NCBI RefSeq assembly: GCF_028069655.1
Contig: NZ_JAMCOS010000001.1
Span: 1,766,001 to 1,830,000 of the forward strand
Source: Acidovorax sp. NCPPB 4044
Lineage (GTDB): Bacteria; Pseudomonadota; Gammaproteobacteria; Burkholderiales; Burkholderiaceae_C
Length of the DNA stretch: 64,000 bases
Direction of reading: 5' to 3'
A program made the position numbers and the translations under genes. The notes under the pieces are model-generated. The model saw nothing but the letters and a program-made list of their open reading frames with translations, was not told where the DNA came from and searched no databases. Numbering within the stretch: position 1 is the first letter of the stretch; each line of letters opens with the position of its first letter. Of the stretch, positions 37,949 through 47,513 are shown in pieces.

Positions 37949-38863
37949 TCACGGTGCGTTGCCGCCCACCACCCGCAGCCGGTCGGCGTTTGCCGCCAGC
38001 CAGTCGCCGGCCAGTGTGGCGGCGGCGGGCGCGGTGTGTTCCTGGTCCGGGTGGAAGTCCCGGCGCAGGTAGCGCAGCACCGCGGGCAGGCTGCGCCGGG
38101 CCACGCCGTCGCGGCCCCAGAAGAAGCCCAGGGCGCTCAGCCAGGTGCCGGGGCGCCACAGGCTGCCCTCGCTGCGCAGGTTGGTCGCGGTCTGCCGCAG
38201 GGCGTCCACCATGAACACGGCGCCCACGTACAGGTACCAGCGCACGCGCCAGGCGTTGCTGCCGCCCAGCGCGCGGTAGAGGTCGAAGGCCACGGCGCGG
38301 TGCTCGGTTTCCTCGGCGGCGTGCCAGCGCCACACGGTCTGCATCTGTGCATCCGCACCCTCCAGCCAGCGGGCATGGCGCAGGGTGCCGTCGGCCAGCA
38401 GCGCCGTGAAGTGCTCGTAGGCGCAGGTGATGGCCAGCGCGTGCAGGGGGTTGGCGGTGCGCCGGTGCAGCCGCGCGATGCGGGCGCGTGCCCGGTGCTG
38501 CCAGCGGTTGTCGAGCCCCTGCCGCTCCAGTTCGGCGTTGTAGAGCCCGTGGATGTGCCGGTGCGTGGCCTCTTGGCCGATGAATCCGCGCACGAGGGTC
38601 CGCAGCGCCGCATGGCCGGGCCGCTGGGGATCGAGCCGCTTCTGCGCGGCGCGCACGGAGTCGATGAAGAACTGTTCGCCCACGGGGAAGCTCATCGAGA
38701 GGGCATTGAAGAACTGCGTGCGGAAGGCGTCGCCGCCGTGCCAGCGGCGCGGGAAGCCGTTCGCCAGATCGACGGCGAGCTTGCGTACGGGGAGCGTGGC
38801 GTGGGCCTGTGCATGGGCCTGTGCATTGGCTTGGAAAAGGCCGTTGGCGTCGTGCAGGGGCAT
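37949..38863 (-). CDS. Metal-dependent hydrolase family protein (PF10118-like)
   Basis: 304 residues. Histidine/glutamate motifs typical of this helical, probably di-metal family are visible: FIGQEATHRHIH, CAYEHFTALLAD and AAEETEHRAVAFDLY. It begins after a Gln/Ala/His-rich leader (ANAQAHAQAHA). Members are annotated as predicted metal-dependent hydrolases; biochemistry is poorly known. A TetR regulator diverges 131 bp away and is the likely controller. Confidence 0.82.
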   Translation of the reverse strand: MPLHDANGLFQANAQAHAQAHATLPVRKLAVDLANGFPRRWHGGDAFRTQFFNALSMSFPVGEQFFIDSVRAAQKRLDPQRPGHAALRTLVRGFIGQEATHRHIHGLYNAELERQGLDNRWQHRARARIARLHRRTANPLHALAITCAYEHFTALLADGTLRHARWLEGADAQMQTVWRWHAAEETEHRAVAFDLYRALGGSNAWRVRWYLYVGAVFMVDALRQTATNLRSEGSLWRPGTWLSALGFFWGRDGVARRSLPAVLRYLRRDFHPDQEHTAPAAATLAGDWLAANADRLRVVGGNAP

Positions 38864-38994
38864 GGGGGTCTCCAGTAGGCCGGTAGCGCCGGGCGGCGGT
38901 GCGCCGCGGTTGCGGGGTACCGGGTTTCTGAGCATTATTCAGTTTTGGCCGCGGGGCGCTACTCGCCTCGGGCTCAGGTTTAGACCCCTCCGCC

Positions 38995-39651
38995 ATGAAG
39001 CCCTCCAGACCCTCGGCCACCCCCGCCGGCATGCGGCGTCAGCCCACGCAGGAGCGCGCCCGCCAGACCATCGAGGCGATTTTCGGCGCCACTGCTCAGA
39101 TTGTGGACAACGAAGGCGAGACGGCCCTCACCACCAACCGCGTGGCCCAGGTGGCGGGGGTGTCCATCGGCACGCTCTACCAGTATTTCCCGTCCAAGGA
39201 GGCCGTGCTGCTGGCCATGGTGGAGCGCGAGCGCAACCGCGTGCAGCAGGAGTTGCAGGGGATGCTCGACGACGGTGTGGCACGGCAGCGGCCCGTGCGC
39301 GAGGTGCTGGCCGAGGTGGTGCGGCTGCTGGTGTCGGCCTTCGGCACGGGCGGGCAGTCGCGCGTGCGGCGCAATCTGGTGCGCATGGGGTGGCGCGTGG
39401 ACCAGCACGACCGCTTCACCGCGGCGCTGCGCGAGGGCGCGGAGCGCAACGCGATGGCGCTCGCGCGGCTGGTGGAGGCGGGCGACGGCTCGATCCGTCC
39501 GCCCACGCCCGCGATGATGTTCGTTGCCACGCGCGCCGTGATGGGCGCGATCCGCAGCGCCTCGCTGGAGAATTCGCCGCTGCTGGGCCAGCCGGCCTTC
39601 GAGGACGAACTGGTGCGAATGCTCTGGGGCGTGCTGCGCTCCGGCGATTGA
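38995..39651 (+). CDS. TetR family transcriptional regulator
   Basis: 218 residues with the N-terminal TetR helix-turn-helix (ALTTNRVAQVAGVSIGTLYQYFPSKEAVLLAM, about 41-72) and a ligand-binding domain. Divergent from the PF10118 hydrolase gene, which it probably represses. Confidence 0.92.
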   Translation: MKPSRPSATPAGMRRQPTQERARQTIEAIFGATAQIVDNEGETALTTNRVAQVAGVSIGTLYQYFPSKEAVLLAMVERERNRVQQELQGMLDDGVARQRPVREVLAEVVRLLVSAFGTGGQSRVRRNLVRMGWRVDQHDRFTAALREGAERNAMALARLVEAGDGSIRPPTPAMMFVATRAVMGAIRSASLENSPLLGQPAFEDELVRMLWGVLRSGD

Positions 39652-39714
39652 GACGCATCGCGCAAGCGCCGGCGGCCTGGCGCGCAGGCCGCGGAGGCCC
39701 GTCCCGGCCCGGTG

Positions 39715-41286
39715 TCAGGTCACCGGCGCGGGGTTGAACAGCACGAGGGCGTTGGCGAGCTTCCACTGCTCGGCCCAGGTCTTCTTGCGGCCGCTGGCCA
39801 CGTCCAGCATGAGGTGGAACAGCTCCCAGCCCGTGTCCTCGATGGTGGCCTCGCCGTCGGCGATGCGGCCGGCGTTCACGTCCATGAGGTCGTGCCAGCG
39901 CCGTGCGAGGTCGCTGCGCGTGGCCACCTTGATCACGGGCACTTCCGCCAGGCCGTAGGGCGTGCCCCGGCCGGTGGTGAACACGTGCAGGTTCATGCCC
40001 GCGGCCAGCTGCAGCGTGCCGCAGATGAAGTCGCTCGCGGGCGTGGCCGCATAGATCAGGCCCTTGCCCGTGAGCTTGTCGCCGGGCGAGAGCACGCCGG
40101 TGATCGGCGCGCTGCCGCTCTTGACGATCGAGCCCATGGCCTTCTCCACGATGTTGGAGAGCCCGCCTTTCTTGTTGCCCGGCGTGGTGTTGGCGCTGCG
40201 GTCCACGCGGCCCTGGTTCAGGTAGGCGTCGTACCAGGCCATCTCGCGGATCATGGCCTCGGCCACTTCGGGCGTGGCCGCGCGGGAGGTGAGCTGGTCG
40301 ATGCCGTCGCGCACCTCGGTCACCTCCGAGAACATGACGGTGGCGCCCGCGCGCACCAGCAGGTCGGTGCAAAAGCCCACGGCCGGGTTGGCGGTGACGC
40401 CGCTGAAGGCGTCGCTGCCGCCGCACTGCACGCCCACCACCAGTTCGCTGGCGGGAACGGTCTCGCGGCGGCGCCGGTTCAGGCGCTGGAGGTGCTGCTC
40501 GGCCTGCCGCATGACCGACTCGACCATCGACATGAAGCCCACGTGCGCCTCGTCCTGCAGGCAGACCACGTCGAGCGGCGCCTCCTGCAGCGTGCGCTCG
40601 TCCACCAGCGGGATGCTGCCCGGCGGCAGCAGGCGCTCGGGCTGCAGCTTCTCGCAGCCCAGGCTGACCACCATCACCTCGCCGCCGAAGTTGGGGTTCA
40701 GGCTGATGTTGCGCAGCGTGCGGATGGGGATGACGGCGGCCGGCGCATCGATGGCGACGCCGCAGCCGTAGGTGTGGGCGAGCGCCACCACGTCGTCCAC
40801 GTGGGGGTACTTGGGCAGCAATTCGGCCTTGATGCGCTGCACCGCGAAGTCGGTCACGCCGGCCACGCACTGCACGGTCTCGGTGATCGCCAGGATGTTG
40901 CGGGTGCCCACGGAGCCGTCGGCATTGCGGTAGCCCTCGAAGGTGTAGCCCGTGAGCGGCGCCGCCGGGGGCGGGCGCACGGTGGCGATCGGCAGGCCGT
41001 CCAGCTCGGGGGCGGTGGGCATGCGCATGACCTTCTCGTGCACCCAGCTGCCGCGCGGCAGGGCCTTGAGCGCATAGCCGATCACCACGTCGTAGCGGCG
41101 GATGGCCTCGCCCTCGGCCAGGTCGGCCAGCGCGACCTTGTGGCCCTGGGGCACGGTATCGACCAGGCGCAGGCCGTCGGCGAAGGTGGTGCCGGCGGGC
41201 AGGCCGCCGTCGTTGGCGACGATGGCCACGTTGTCGGCCGCGTGGATCCGGATGTAGAGCGGTGGGCGGGAGAGGGGCGGGTTCAT
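39715..41286 (-). CDS. garD: Galactarate dehydratase (UxaA/GarD family)
   Basis: 523 residues: N-terminal SAF domain (about 1-95) followed by the altronate/galactarate dehydratase domain, with conserved Cys/His metal-binding stretches [31 protein letters not shown] and [12 protein letters not shown]. GarD removes water from galactarate to give 5-keto-4-deoxyglucarate. It is the last gene of a minus-strand set with an MFS permease, a second dehydratase and a Bug protein. No aldolase (GarL) or KDG dehydratase follows here. Confidence 0.92.
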   Translation of the reverse strand: MNPPLSRPPLYIRIHAADNVAIVANDGGLPAGTTFADGLRLVDTVPQGHKVALADLAEGEAIRRYDVVIGYALKALPRGSWVHEKVMRMPTAPELDGLPIATVRPPPAAPLTGYTFEGYRNADGSVGTRNILAITETVQCVAGVTDFAVQRIKAELLPKYPHVDDVVALAHTYGCGVAIDAPAAVIPIRTLRNISLNPNFGGEVMVVSLGCEKLQPERLLPPGSIPLVDERTLQEAPLDVVCLQDEAHVGFMSMVESVMRQAEQHLQRLNRRRRETVPASELVVGVQCGGSDAFSGVTANPAVGFCTDLLVRAGATVMFSEVTEVRDGIDQLTSRAATPEVAEAMIREMAWYDAYLNQGRVDRSANTTPGNKKGGLSNIVEKAMGSIVKSGSAPITGVLSPGDKLTGKGLIYAATPASDFICGTLQLAAGMNLHVFTTGRGTPYGLAEVPVIKVATRSDLARRWHDLMDVNAGRIADGEATIEDTGWELFHLMLDVASGRKKTWAEQWKLANALVLFNPAPVT

Positions 41287-41399
41287 GGTGGGGCGTTTTT
41301 CTGTGGGCGGATTCTCAGGGCGCGGTCACGGTCTCGCGCCGTTGGTGCATGCCAGGGTGTACGGCCCCGCCGTGGAGCGCCACAGGGGGTGTCGTTCCA

Positions 41400-42773
41400 T
41401 CATGGTTTCAGTTCGATGCGCTCGATGTCCTGGACGATGAAGAGGTAGGCGAACACGGTCACGAGGGCGTTCAGCCCGACGAAGACCAGCGCGCCGCCGA
41501 AGGAATGCGTCGCCGCCAGGATGTACCCGATGACGATGGGCGTGACGATACCGGCAATGGCGCCGAAGGTGTTGAAGATGCTGCCGGCCAGGCCCATGAC
41601 TTCCTTGGGCGCCACGTCGGCCATCACGGCCCAGCCGAAAGCGCCGAAGCCCTTGCCGAAGAAGGCCAGCGCCATGATCGCGACGATCATCCAGTCGGCG
41701 TTCACGTAGTTGCACAGGATCATGCTGACCGACATCAGCATGCCGATCACGATGGGGGTCTTGCGGGCCACGGTGAGCGAGACGCCGCGCCGCAGCAGCC
41801 AGTCGGAGAACAGGCCGCCCAGCACGCCGCCGGCAAAGCCGCAGATGGCCGGCAGCGAGACCATGAAGCCCGCCTTCAGGATGGACATGTGCCGCTCCTG
41901 CACCAGGTACACCGGGAACCAGGTGAGGAAGAAGTACGTGAGCACGTTGATCGAGAACTGCCCCAGGTAGATGCCCACGAGCATGCGGTGGGTGAGCAGC
42001 TGCCGGATGTGCGAGGCCGTGCGGCCGCGGGTCGCGGCGCCCGCCGCACGCACGGGCTGCTCGCCTTCGTGGATCAGGCCGCCGCCGGCCGCGATGTGGG
42101 CCAGCTCGGCCCGGTTCACGGCCGGGTGCCGCGCCGGGCTGCGCACGGTGCCCCACCAGGCGACCGCCAGCAGCATGCCCACGGCGCCCATCGACAAGTA
42201 CACCCAGTGCCAGCCGAACCAGTGCGTCATGGCGGCCATGAGCGGCGTGAAGACGACCGCCGCGAAGTACTGGGCCGCGTTGAAGATGGCCGATGCGGTG
42301 CCGCGCTCCTGCGTGGGGAACCAGCTCGCCACCACCTTGGCGTTGGCCGGGAAGGCCGGTGCCTCGGCGATGCCCACGCAAAAGCGCATGGCGAACAGCG
42401 CCACCATGGCCGTGGCGGCGGTGGTCAGGACGCCGACGGTGGCCTGCAGCAGCGTGAACGCCGACCAGAAGAAGATGCTGGCCGCATACACCTTGCGCGC
42501 GCCGAAGCGGTCCAGCAGCCAGCCGCCGGGCACCTGCGCGAGCACGTACGCCCAGCTGAACGCCGAGAAGATGTAGCCCATCTGGATGGTGTCGAACCCG
42601 AACTCCCGGCCCATGGTGGGGCCGGTGATCGAGAGCGTGGCGCGGTCCGCGTAATTGAAGGTGGTGACGATGAAGACCATCGCCAGCACCCAGTAGCGCA
42701 CGTGGGTGCGCGAGGCGTCGGGGATGGCCGCGGTGTCGGGGCCGGAGGCGGTGGCGGTGAGGGCTGAAGACAT
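41400..42773 (-). CDS. MFS transporter, aldarate (galactarate/glucarate) symporter type
   Basis: 457 residues with about twelve membrane helices, beginning RYWVLAMVFIVTTFNYADRATLSITGP, the opening typical of the GudP/GarP anion:cation symporter group. ATG at 42773 is used; the frame is open into the neighbouring gene but that is not a fusion. Lies between the two dehydratase genes, so galactarate, glucarate or talarate is the likely cargo. Confidence 0.9.
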   Translation of the reverse strand: MSSALTATASGPDTAAIPDASRTHVRYWVLAMVFIVTTFNYADRATLSITGPTMGREFGFDTIQMGYIFSAFSWAYVLAQVPGGWLLDRFGARKVYAASIFFWSAFTLLQATVGVLTTAATAMVALFAMRFCVGIAEAPAFPANAKVVASWFPTQERGTASAIFNAAQYFAAVVFTPLMAAMTHWFGWHWVYLSMGAVGMLLAVAWWGTVRSPARHPAVNRAELAHIAAGGGLIHEGEQPVRAAGAATRGRTASHIRQLLTHRMLVGIYLGQFSINVLTYFFLTWFPVYLVQERHMSILKAGFMVSLPAICGFAGGVLGGLFSDWLLRRGVSLTVARKTPIVIGMLMSVSMILCNYVNADWMIVAIMALAFFGKGFGAFGWAVMADVAPKEVMGLAGSIFNTFGAIAGIVTPIVIGYILAATHSFGGALVFVGLNALVTVFAYLFIVQDIERIELKP

Positions 42774-42829
42774 GGCGTAGGGGCGGAAATCAGGGGGCGG
42801 GGGCTCTGGCGTGGAGATGGGCGCGTGCG

Positions 42830-43987
42830 TCAGGCACGCTGCCCGAACTCGACCGATGCGCGCGTCCAGGCGCGCGCCTGGTCGCTCAGGCTCAGGCCCA
42901 GGCCGGGCCGCGCGGGCACGAGCATGCGGCCGCCCTGGATCTCCAGGCGCTCGTTGAACAGGGGCTCCAGCCAGTCGAAATGCTCCACCCAGGGCTCGGT
43001 GGCGTACACGGCACCCAGGTGCACGTGCAGTTCCATCGCGAAGTGCGGGCCGAGGCTGATGCCGGCCTGCTCGGCCTGCGCGGCGATCTTGAGGAACGGC
43101 GTGATGCCGCCCACGCGTGGCGCGTCGGGCATGAGGTAGTCGGCGGCGCGGTGGCGGATCAGCTCGCCGTGCTCGGCCGCGCTGGTCAGCATCTCGCCCG
43201 TGGCGATGGGGGTGTCGAACTGCGTGGCGAGCGCGGCGTGGCCCTCGAAGTCGTACGCATCGAGCGGCTCTTCGATCCACACGAGGTTGTACTGCTCGAA
43301 GATGCGGCACATGCGCTGCGCGGTGGGGCGGTCCCACTGCTGGTTGGCATCGACCATGATCGGCGCCGCATCGCCCAGGTGCCTGCGCACCGCCTCCACG
43401 CGCTGCACGTCGATCGTGCCGTCGGGCTGGCCCACCTTGAGCTTGATGCCGCCGATGCCGCGCCCGATCGACGCGCTGGCGTTGCGCAGCAACTGGTCCA
43501 GCGGCGTGTGCAGGAAGCCGCCCGAGGTGTTGTAGCAGCGCACCGAGTCGCGCTGCGAGCCCAGCAGCTTGGACAGCGACAGGCCCGCGCGGCGCGCCTT
43601 GAGGTCGTAGAGCGCAACATCGAACGCGCCGAGGGCCTGCACCGCCATGCCGCTGCGCCCCACCGAGGCGCCGGCCCAGCAGAGCTTGGTCCACAGGCGC
43701 GAGATGTCGCTCGGGTCTTCGCCGAGCAGCGCGGGCGCGACCTCCTGGGCATGGGCGTACTGGCCGGGGCCGCCCGCGCGCTTGGAATAGCTGAAGCCCA
43801 GCCCGCGGTGCCCGTCCTTCGACTCGATCTCCGCGAACAGCATGGCGATCTCGGTCATCGGCTTCTGGCGGCCGGTGAGCACCTTGGCATCGCTGATGGG
43901 GTTGGCCAGCGGCAGGTAGCAGGACGAGAGGCGGATCCAGGCGATGCTGTCGCTGGAGGTGGAAGCTGCGGCGGAAGAAGATGTCAT
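42830..43987 (-). CDS. Enolase-superfamily sugar acid dehydratase (L-talarate/galactarate dehydratase-like)
   Basis: 385 residues of the mandelate racemase subgroup. Catalytic and metal residues are visible in order: KLK (GIKLKVGQPDG), Asp in MVDANQQW, Glu in IEEPLDA, Glu in ATGEMLTS, Asp in DAPRVGGI and His in GPHFAMELHVH. Characterised relatives dehydrate talarate/galactarate to 5-keto-4-deoxyglucarate. A serine/alanine N-terminal extension precedes the fold. The neighbouring permease and Bug protein support an aldaric acid substrate. Confidence 0.88.
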   Translation of the reverse strand: MTSSSAAASTSSDSIAWIRLSSCYLPLANPISDAKVLTGRQKPMTEIAMLFAEIESKDGHRGLGFSYSKRAGGPGQYAHAQEVAPALLGEDPSDISRLWTKLCWAGASVGRSGMAVQALGAFDVALYDLKARRAGLSLSKLLGSQRDSVRCYNTSGGFLHTPLDQLLRNASASIGRGIGGIKLKVGQPDGTIDVQRVEAVRRHLGDAAPIMVDANQQWDRPTAQRMCRIFEQYNLVWIEEPLDAYDFEGHAALATQFDTPIATGEMLTSAAEHGELIRHRAADYLMPDAPRVGGITPFLKIAAQAEQAGISLGPHFAMELHVHLGAVYATEPWVEHFDWLEPLFNERLEIQGGRMLVPARPGLGLSLSDQARAWTRASVEFGQRA

Positions 43988-44048
43988 GGGCGGTCGAGGG
44001 TGGGAGAAAGCTGGGCGGATGGGCCGGTGGGGCCGGGCCGGGGGGCGG

Positions 44049-45008
44049 TCAGTCGATCGTGATCTTTCCGGTCTCGATCACCTTCTTCCAGCGGGCGTAT
44101 TCCTGCCGCTGGAAGGCCGCGAACTGCTCGGGCGTGTTGGCGACGATCTCGAAGCCGATCGACACGAAGGGCTCGCGCACCTTGGGGTCGTTCAGCGCTT
44201 CGGTGAACGCGGCATGGGCCTTCTCGCGCACGGCGGCGGGCAGGCCCTTGGGCGCGACGATGGCCTGCCACGAGGCGACCTCGACGTTCTTCACGCCCAC
44301 CTCGGCCAGCGTGGGCACGTCGGGCAGCACGGGCGAGCGGCGCGGGCTGGTGACGGCCAGTGCCCGCATCTTTCCGCCCTTGATGTACTGCATCACCGCG
44401 TTGATGTTCTGGAACGACGCATCCACCTGCCCGCCGATCAGGTCGGTGTGCGCGGGCGCGCCGCCCTTATAGGGGATGTGCACGCCGCGCGTGCCCGTCT
44501 GCTGCCAGAACAGCTCGGCCGTCAGGTGGTCGCTGGAGCCGTTGCCGGCCGAGGCGAAGCTCATCGTGCCGGGGTGGGCCTTCTGGTGGGCAATGATGTC
44601 GGCCACGCTCTTGTGCGGGGAATTCGCCGGCACCACCAGCACGTTGGGCGACTGCACGGCCACGGTGATGAGGTCGAAATCCTTCAGCGGGTCGTAGGGC
44701 AGGCTCTTGAGCAGGTGCGGCACGATCACCAGCGGGCCGAGCGAGGTGACGAGGAACGTGGCGCCGTCGGGTGCGGCGCGCTGGGCGAAGGTGGCGCCGA
44801 TCGTGCCGGTGGCGCCGGGCCGGTTGTCCACGAGGAACGACTGCTTGAATTTTTCCGTCAGGCGCGGCCCCACGGCCCGGGCCACCTGGTCGGTCGAGCC
44901 CCCGGGCGGGAAGGGCACCACCAGGGTGACGGTTTTCTCGGGCCAGTTCTGGGCGCAGGCCGCCAGGGCGGCGAGGCCGAACGAAAGCGCAGTCAGCATC
45001 TTCTTCAT
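44049..45008 (-). CDS. Tripartite tricarboxylate transporter substrate-binding protein (Bug family)
   Basis: 319-residue exported binding protein; signal peptide MKKMLTALSFGLAALAACAQ, then VTLVVPFPPGGSTDQVAR, VDNRPGATGTIG and HIPYKGGAPAHTD. First gene of the aldarate set, starting 27 bp from a LacI-type operator, so the sugar acid or a derivative is its likely ligand. No TctAB genes are near. Confidence 0.92.
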   Translation of the reverse strand: MKKMLTALSFGLAALAACAQNWPEKTVTLVVPFPPGGSTDQVARAVGPRLTEKFKQSFLVDNRPGATGTIGATFAQRAAPDGATFLVTSLGPLVIVPHLLKSLPYDPLKDFDLITVAVQSPNVLVVPANSPHKSVADIIAHQKAHPGTMSFASAGNGSSDHLTAELFWQQTGTRGVHIPYKGGAPAHTDLIGGQVDASFQNINAVMQYIKGGKMRALAVTSPRRSPVLPDVPTLAEVGVKNVEVASWQAIVAPKGLPAAVREKAHAAFTEALNDPKVREPFVSIGFEIVANTPEQFAAFQRQEYARWKKVIETGKITID

Positions 45009-45034
45009 GGTTGTCTCCGTGTCGTTGTCTCGAT

Positions 45035-45048
45035 TGATAACGTTGTCA
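45035..45048. promoter_or_regulatory. Candidate LacI-type operator O1
   Basis: TGATAACGTTGTCA, a near-perfect dyad with the central CG usual for LacI-family sites, 27 bp before the Bug start codon. It matches the site at 45142 in 13 of 14 bases. Confidence 0.75.
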
Positions 45049-45141
45049 TTTTTCGGCGAAGCGCCACGAAGAAGCAAACTGTACGGCAGTGAAACCGCCA
45101 AAGCATCGCGCAAGGGCGCCCGCTGCTCCGTGTGGGTGGAA

Positions 45142-45155
45142 TGATATCGTTGTCA
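45142..45155. promoter_or_regulatory. Candidate LacI-type operator O2
   Basis: TGATATCGTTGTCA, 107 bp from the first site (centre to centre) and 170 bp ahead of the LacI start. Position suggests repression of both the divergent operon and the regulator. Confidence 0.75.
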
Positions 45156-45324
45156 TTTCCAATGGCAATGGCGCGGGCATCAGGGATTACCCCAGGCCGG
45201 GCGCAGGCTGGAAGAACAGCGCCTGCGGGTTCTGCTACCGTCGCCCGGTGGCGGCGCACGGGGCGCCAGGGCGGCGCGGCTTCCCCGGCACGGCGCCCTC
45301 GACCGCGACGCGACCACTGCATCC

Positions 45325-46338
45325 ATGACTGCTCCTTCTTCCTCATCCTTCTTCAAGGCGGCCACGCTGCACGACGTCGCGCGTGCCGCGGGCGTGTCGC
45401 CGATCACCGCGTCGCGCGCGCTGAGCAACCCCGGCATCGTCTCGGACCGGACCAAGGCGCGCGTGCAGGCCGCGGTCGAGGCGACGGGCTACATCCCCAA
45501 CCTGCTGGCAGGGGGGCTCAAGTCCAAGCGCAGCCTCATGGTGGCGGGCATCGTGCCGGCGCTGTCGGTGTCGCAGTTCCTGCCCACGGTGCAGACGCTC
45601 ACGACCGAACTGGCGGCCGGGGGCTACCAGTTGATCCTGGGCCAGACGGCCTACGACGCCGCGCGCGAGGAGGCCGTGCTGAACACCATGATCAGCCGCC
45701 AGCCCGACGGCATCGTGATGATGGGCCTCGTGCAATCCGAGAGGGCCCGCGAGCGCCTGCGCCGCTCGGGCATTCCGGTGATCGAGACGTGGGACCTGAG
45801 CGACCGCCCCGTCGATACGGTGATCGGCTTTTCGCACCTCAAGGTGGGCAGCGCCGTGGCGGGCTACTTCCTGGCGAAGGGGTGGCAGCGCGTCGGCATC
45901 GCCACCGGCAGCGACCACCGGGCCCTGCTGCGGCGCGAAGGCTTCGTGGCGGCCATGGGGCGCGAGATTCCCACGGCGGTGGTGCCCGCGCCCAGCAGCC
46001 TGGCGCTGGGCCGCAGTGCCCTTGCGGAACTGCTGCTCAAGGAGCCCGAGCTGCAGGCCGTGGCCTGCAGTTCCGACACGCTGGCGCACGGCGTGCTGGT
46101 GGAGGCGCGGGCACGGGGCCTGCGGGTGCCGGGCGACCTGGCGGTGTTCGGCTTCGGCAATGCCGAGTTCAGTGCCCACATGGAGCCATCGATCACCACC
46201 GTGCACGTCGATGGCCCCGAGATCGGCCGGCTGGCCGCCCGCATGATCCTCGACCGGCGCCAGGGCGCGGTGCCCGAGCGCACCATCCTGGACCTGGGTT
46301 TTCGGCTGATCGAACGGGGATCCACCGGCACGCAGTGA
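45325..46338 (+). CDS. LacI family transcriptional regulator
   Basis: 337 residues. N-terminal HTH ATLHDVARAAGVSPITASRALSNPG (about 10-34) and hinge YIPNLLAGGLKSKRS, then a sugar-binding domain. It resembles GntR/IdnR-type repressors of sugar-acid genes. Divergent from the aldarate operon, with two matching operators in the gap, so it is the likely repressor released by an aldarate or its dehydration product. Confidence 0.93.
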   Translation: MTAPSSSSFFKAATLHDVARAAGVSPITASRALSNPGIVSDRTKARVQAAVEATGYIPNLLAGGLKSKRSLMVAGIVPALSVSQFLPTVQTLTTELAAGGYQLILGQTAYDAAREEAVLNTMISRQPDGIVMMGLVQSERARERLRRSGIPVIETWDLSDRPVDTVIGFSHLKVGSAVAGYFLAKGWQRVGIATGSDHRALLRREGFVAAMGREIPTAVVPAPSSLALGRSALAELLLKEPELQAVACSSDTLAHGVLVEARARGLRVPGDLAVFGFGNAEFSAHMEPSITTVHVDGPEIGRLAARMILDRRQGAVPERTILDLGFRLIERGSTGTQ

Positions 46339-46460
46339 CGCAGCGGCAGCGCGGCGCCGAAGGCCGTGCACGAGGCGCTGTGGCGCATGCCGCCGGAGGC
46401 TGCAGTGCCTGCTGCCCCGCCTCGGGCGACGGCCTGCACCCCCGCCCGGGGGCTGCGGGT

Positions 46461-47201
46461 TCAGCTCCCCGAAGGCACGGCCGCCTGCTGTGGATAGAAG
46501 ATCGGCTGGCTCGGATCGCGGTGCCAGTCGTACTCGGCGGCCAGCGCTGCGGTCTCGGCCACTGCGCGGCCGGCAAGCCGCGAGACCAGGTGCCAGGCCA
46601 TGTCGGTGCCCGCGGACACGCCGGCCGAGGTGACATGGCGGCCCGCATCCACCCAGCGCGAGGTGTTGTCCCAGAGCACCTTCGGGCCGAAGCCGGTGAC
46701 CCAGCCGAACGCCTGGTGGTTCGTGGCGGCCGGCTGGCCATCCAGCACGCCCGATCGCGCCAGCAGGGCCGCGCCGGTGCAGACCGAGGTGAGCAGCGAC
46801 ACGTGCCCGTCCATCGCGCGCAGCCAGTCGAGCAGCGCGGGCAGTCGGCCCTCGTCCTCCATCAGCAGGTTCACGCCCTGGCCGCCGGGCACCATCAGCA
46901 GATCCAGCGGCTGCTCCAGCGCCTCGTCGCGGTACAGGTCGGGTGCCACGCGCGGGCCGTTGAAGCTCCGCACGGGCCCGGGTCCCGCACCTTCCTTGTG
47001 GCTTTTGCCTGCCGGCCTGCACTCGTTGGAAATCAGCACGATCTCGAAGGGGCAGGGGCCGGGCGGCTGGGTGTAGGAGGTCCCGATGAAGCGGGCGATG
47101 GAGAACGCCTCGATGAAGCCCCAGACATCGAGCGGCTCGAAGTCCGGAAACACCAGGATGCCGATGCGTTGCGTGCGTGGGAAGAGCGGTTCGGTGGCCA
47201 T
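46461..47201 (-). CDS. DJ-1/PfpI family protein
   Basis: 246 residues, class I glutamine-amidotransferase-like fold. The nucleophile elbow is LTSVCTGAALLARSG near residue 101-115 and VPGGQGVNLLM precedes it; AGVSAGTDMAWHLV follows. There is no AraC domain, so it is an enzyme-type or chaperone-type member, similar to isonitrile hydratases (InhA). No partner gene is obvious. Confidence 0.87.
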   Translation of the reverse strand: MATEPLFPRTQRIGILVFPDFEPLDVWGFIEAFSIARFIGTSYTQPPGPCPFEIVLISNECRPAGKSHKEGAGPGPVRSFNGPRVAPDLYRDEALEQPLDLLMVPGGQGVNLLMEDEGRLPALLDWLRAMDGHVSLLTSVCTGAALLARSGVLDGQPAATNHQAFGWVTGFGPKVLWDNTSRWVDAGRHVTSAGVSAGTDMAWHLVSRLAGRAVAETAALAAEYDWHRDPSQPIFYPQQAAVPSGS

Positions 47202-47513
47202 GGAGGGAATGCCTTGTAAAGGTGCGCTGGGCGCAGTGGAATGGGGATGCCGTCACGGACGTTCCCGGGCGGGAGCCGATCCGTGCAGGGGTTCGGTGGG
47301 AGCCGCGGTGCGGGCGGTGCTTGCGCGTCAGGGGCGGCGGACCGGCATCCGCTCGATGCCGAACTCGGCCCATTGCGCCTTGCGGCGCCGGTGCCTCTCC
47401 GCCATCGGGGCGCACGTCCAGGCACACGGGCTGCCCGGCCTTGAGCAGATGGCCGAAGCCCGCGACCGAAGCGGTTCGCTTCTTTTCTTCGCTCTGGATC
47501 CGCCCGCGCGGCT
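47202..47513. other. Gap with no convincing gene
   Basis: 312 bp between the DJ-1/PfpI start and the multicopper oxidase stop. The only compact frame is a 25-codon minus-strand ORF (47328-47405) with a basic product (MAERHRRRKAQW...); it is unsupported. A T-rich tract near 47480-47492 may help end transcription. Confidence 0.5.

Larger units (their letters stand above)
45009..45324. other. Divergent regulatory gap between the aldarate operon and its LacI regulator
   Basis: 316 bp with no supported gene. It contains the two operator-like sites at 45035 and 45142 and must carry both promoters; clear -35/-10 pairs could not be assigned. Confidence 0.7.

Noticed and set aside
41400..43694. Apparent 764-residue fusion ending in the MFS permease
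   Set aside because: The extra N-terminus is an out-of-frame reading of the enolase-family gene; the permease has its own ATG at 42773.
46461..47201. DJ-1/PfpI protein as a GlxA-type transcription regulator
   Set aside because: No AraC DNA-binding domain follows the amidotransferase-like fold.
47328..47405. 25-codon basic minus-strand ORF before the multicopper oxidase gene
   Set aside because: No ribosome site or family match; too short to support without conservation data.
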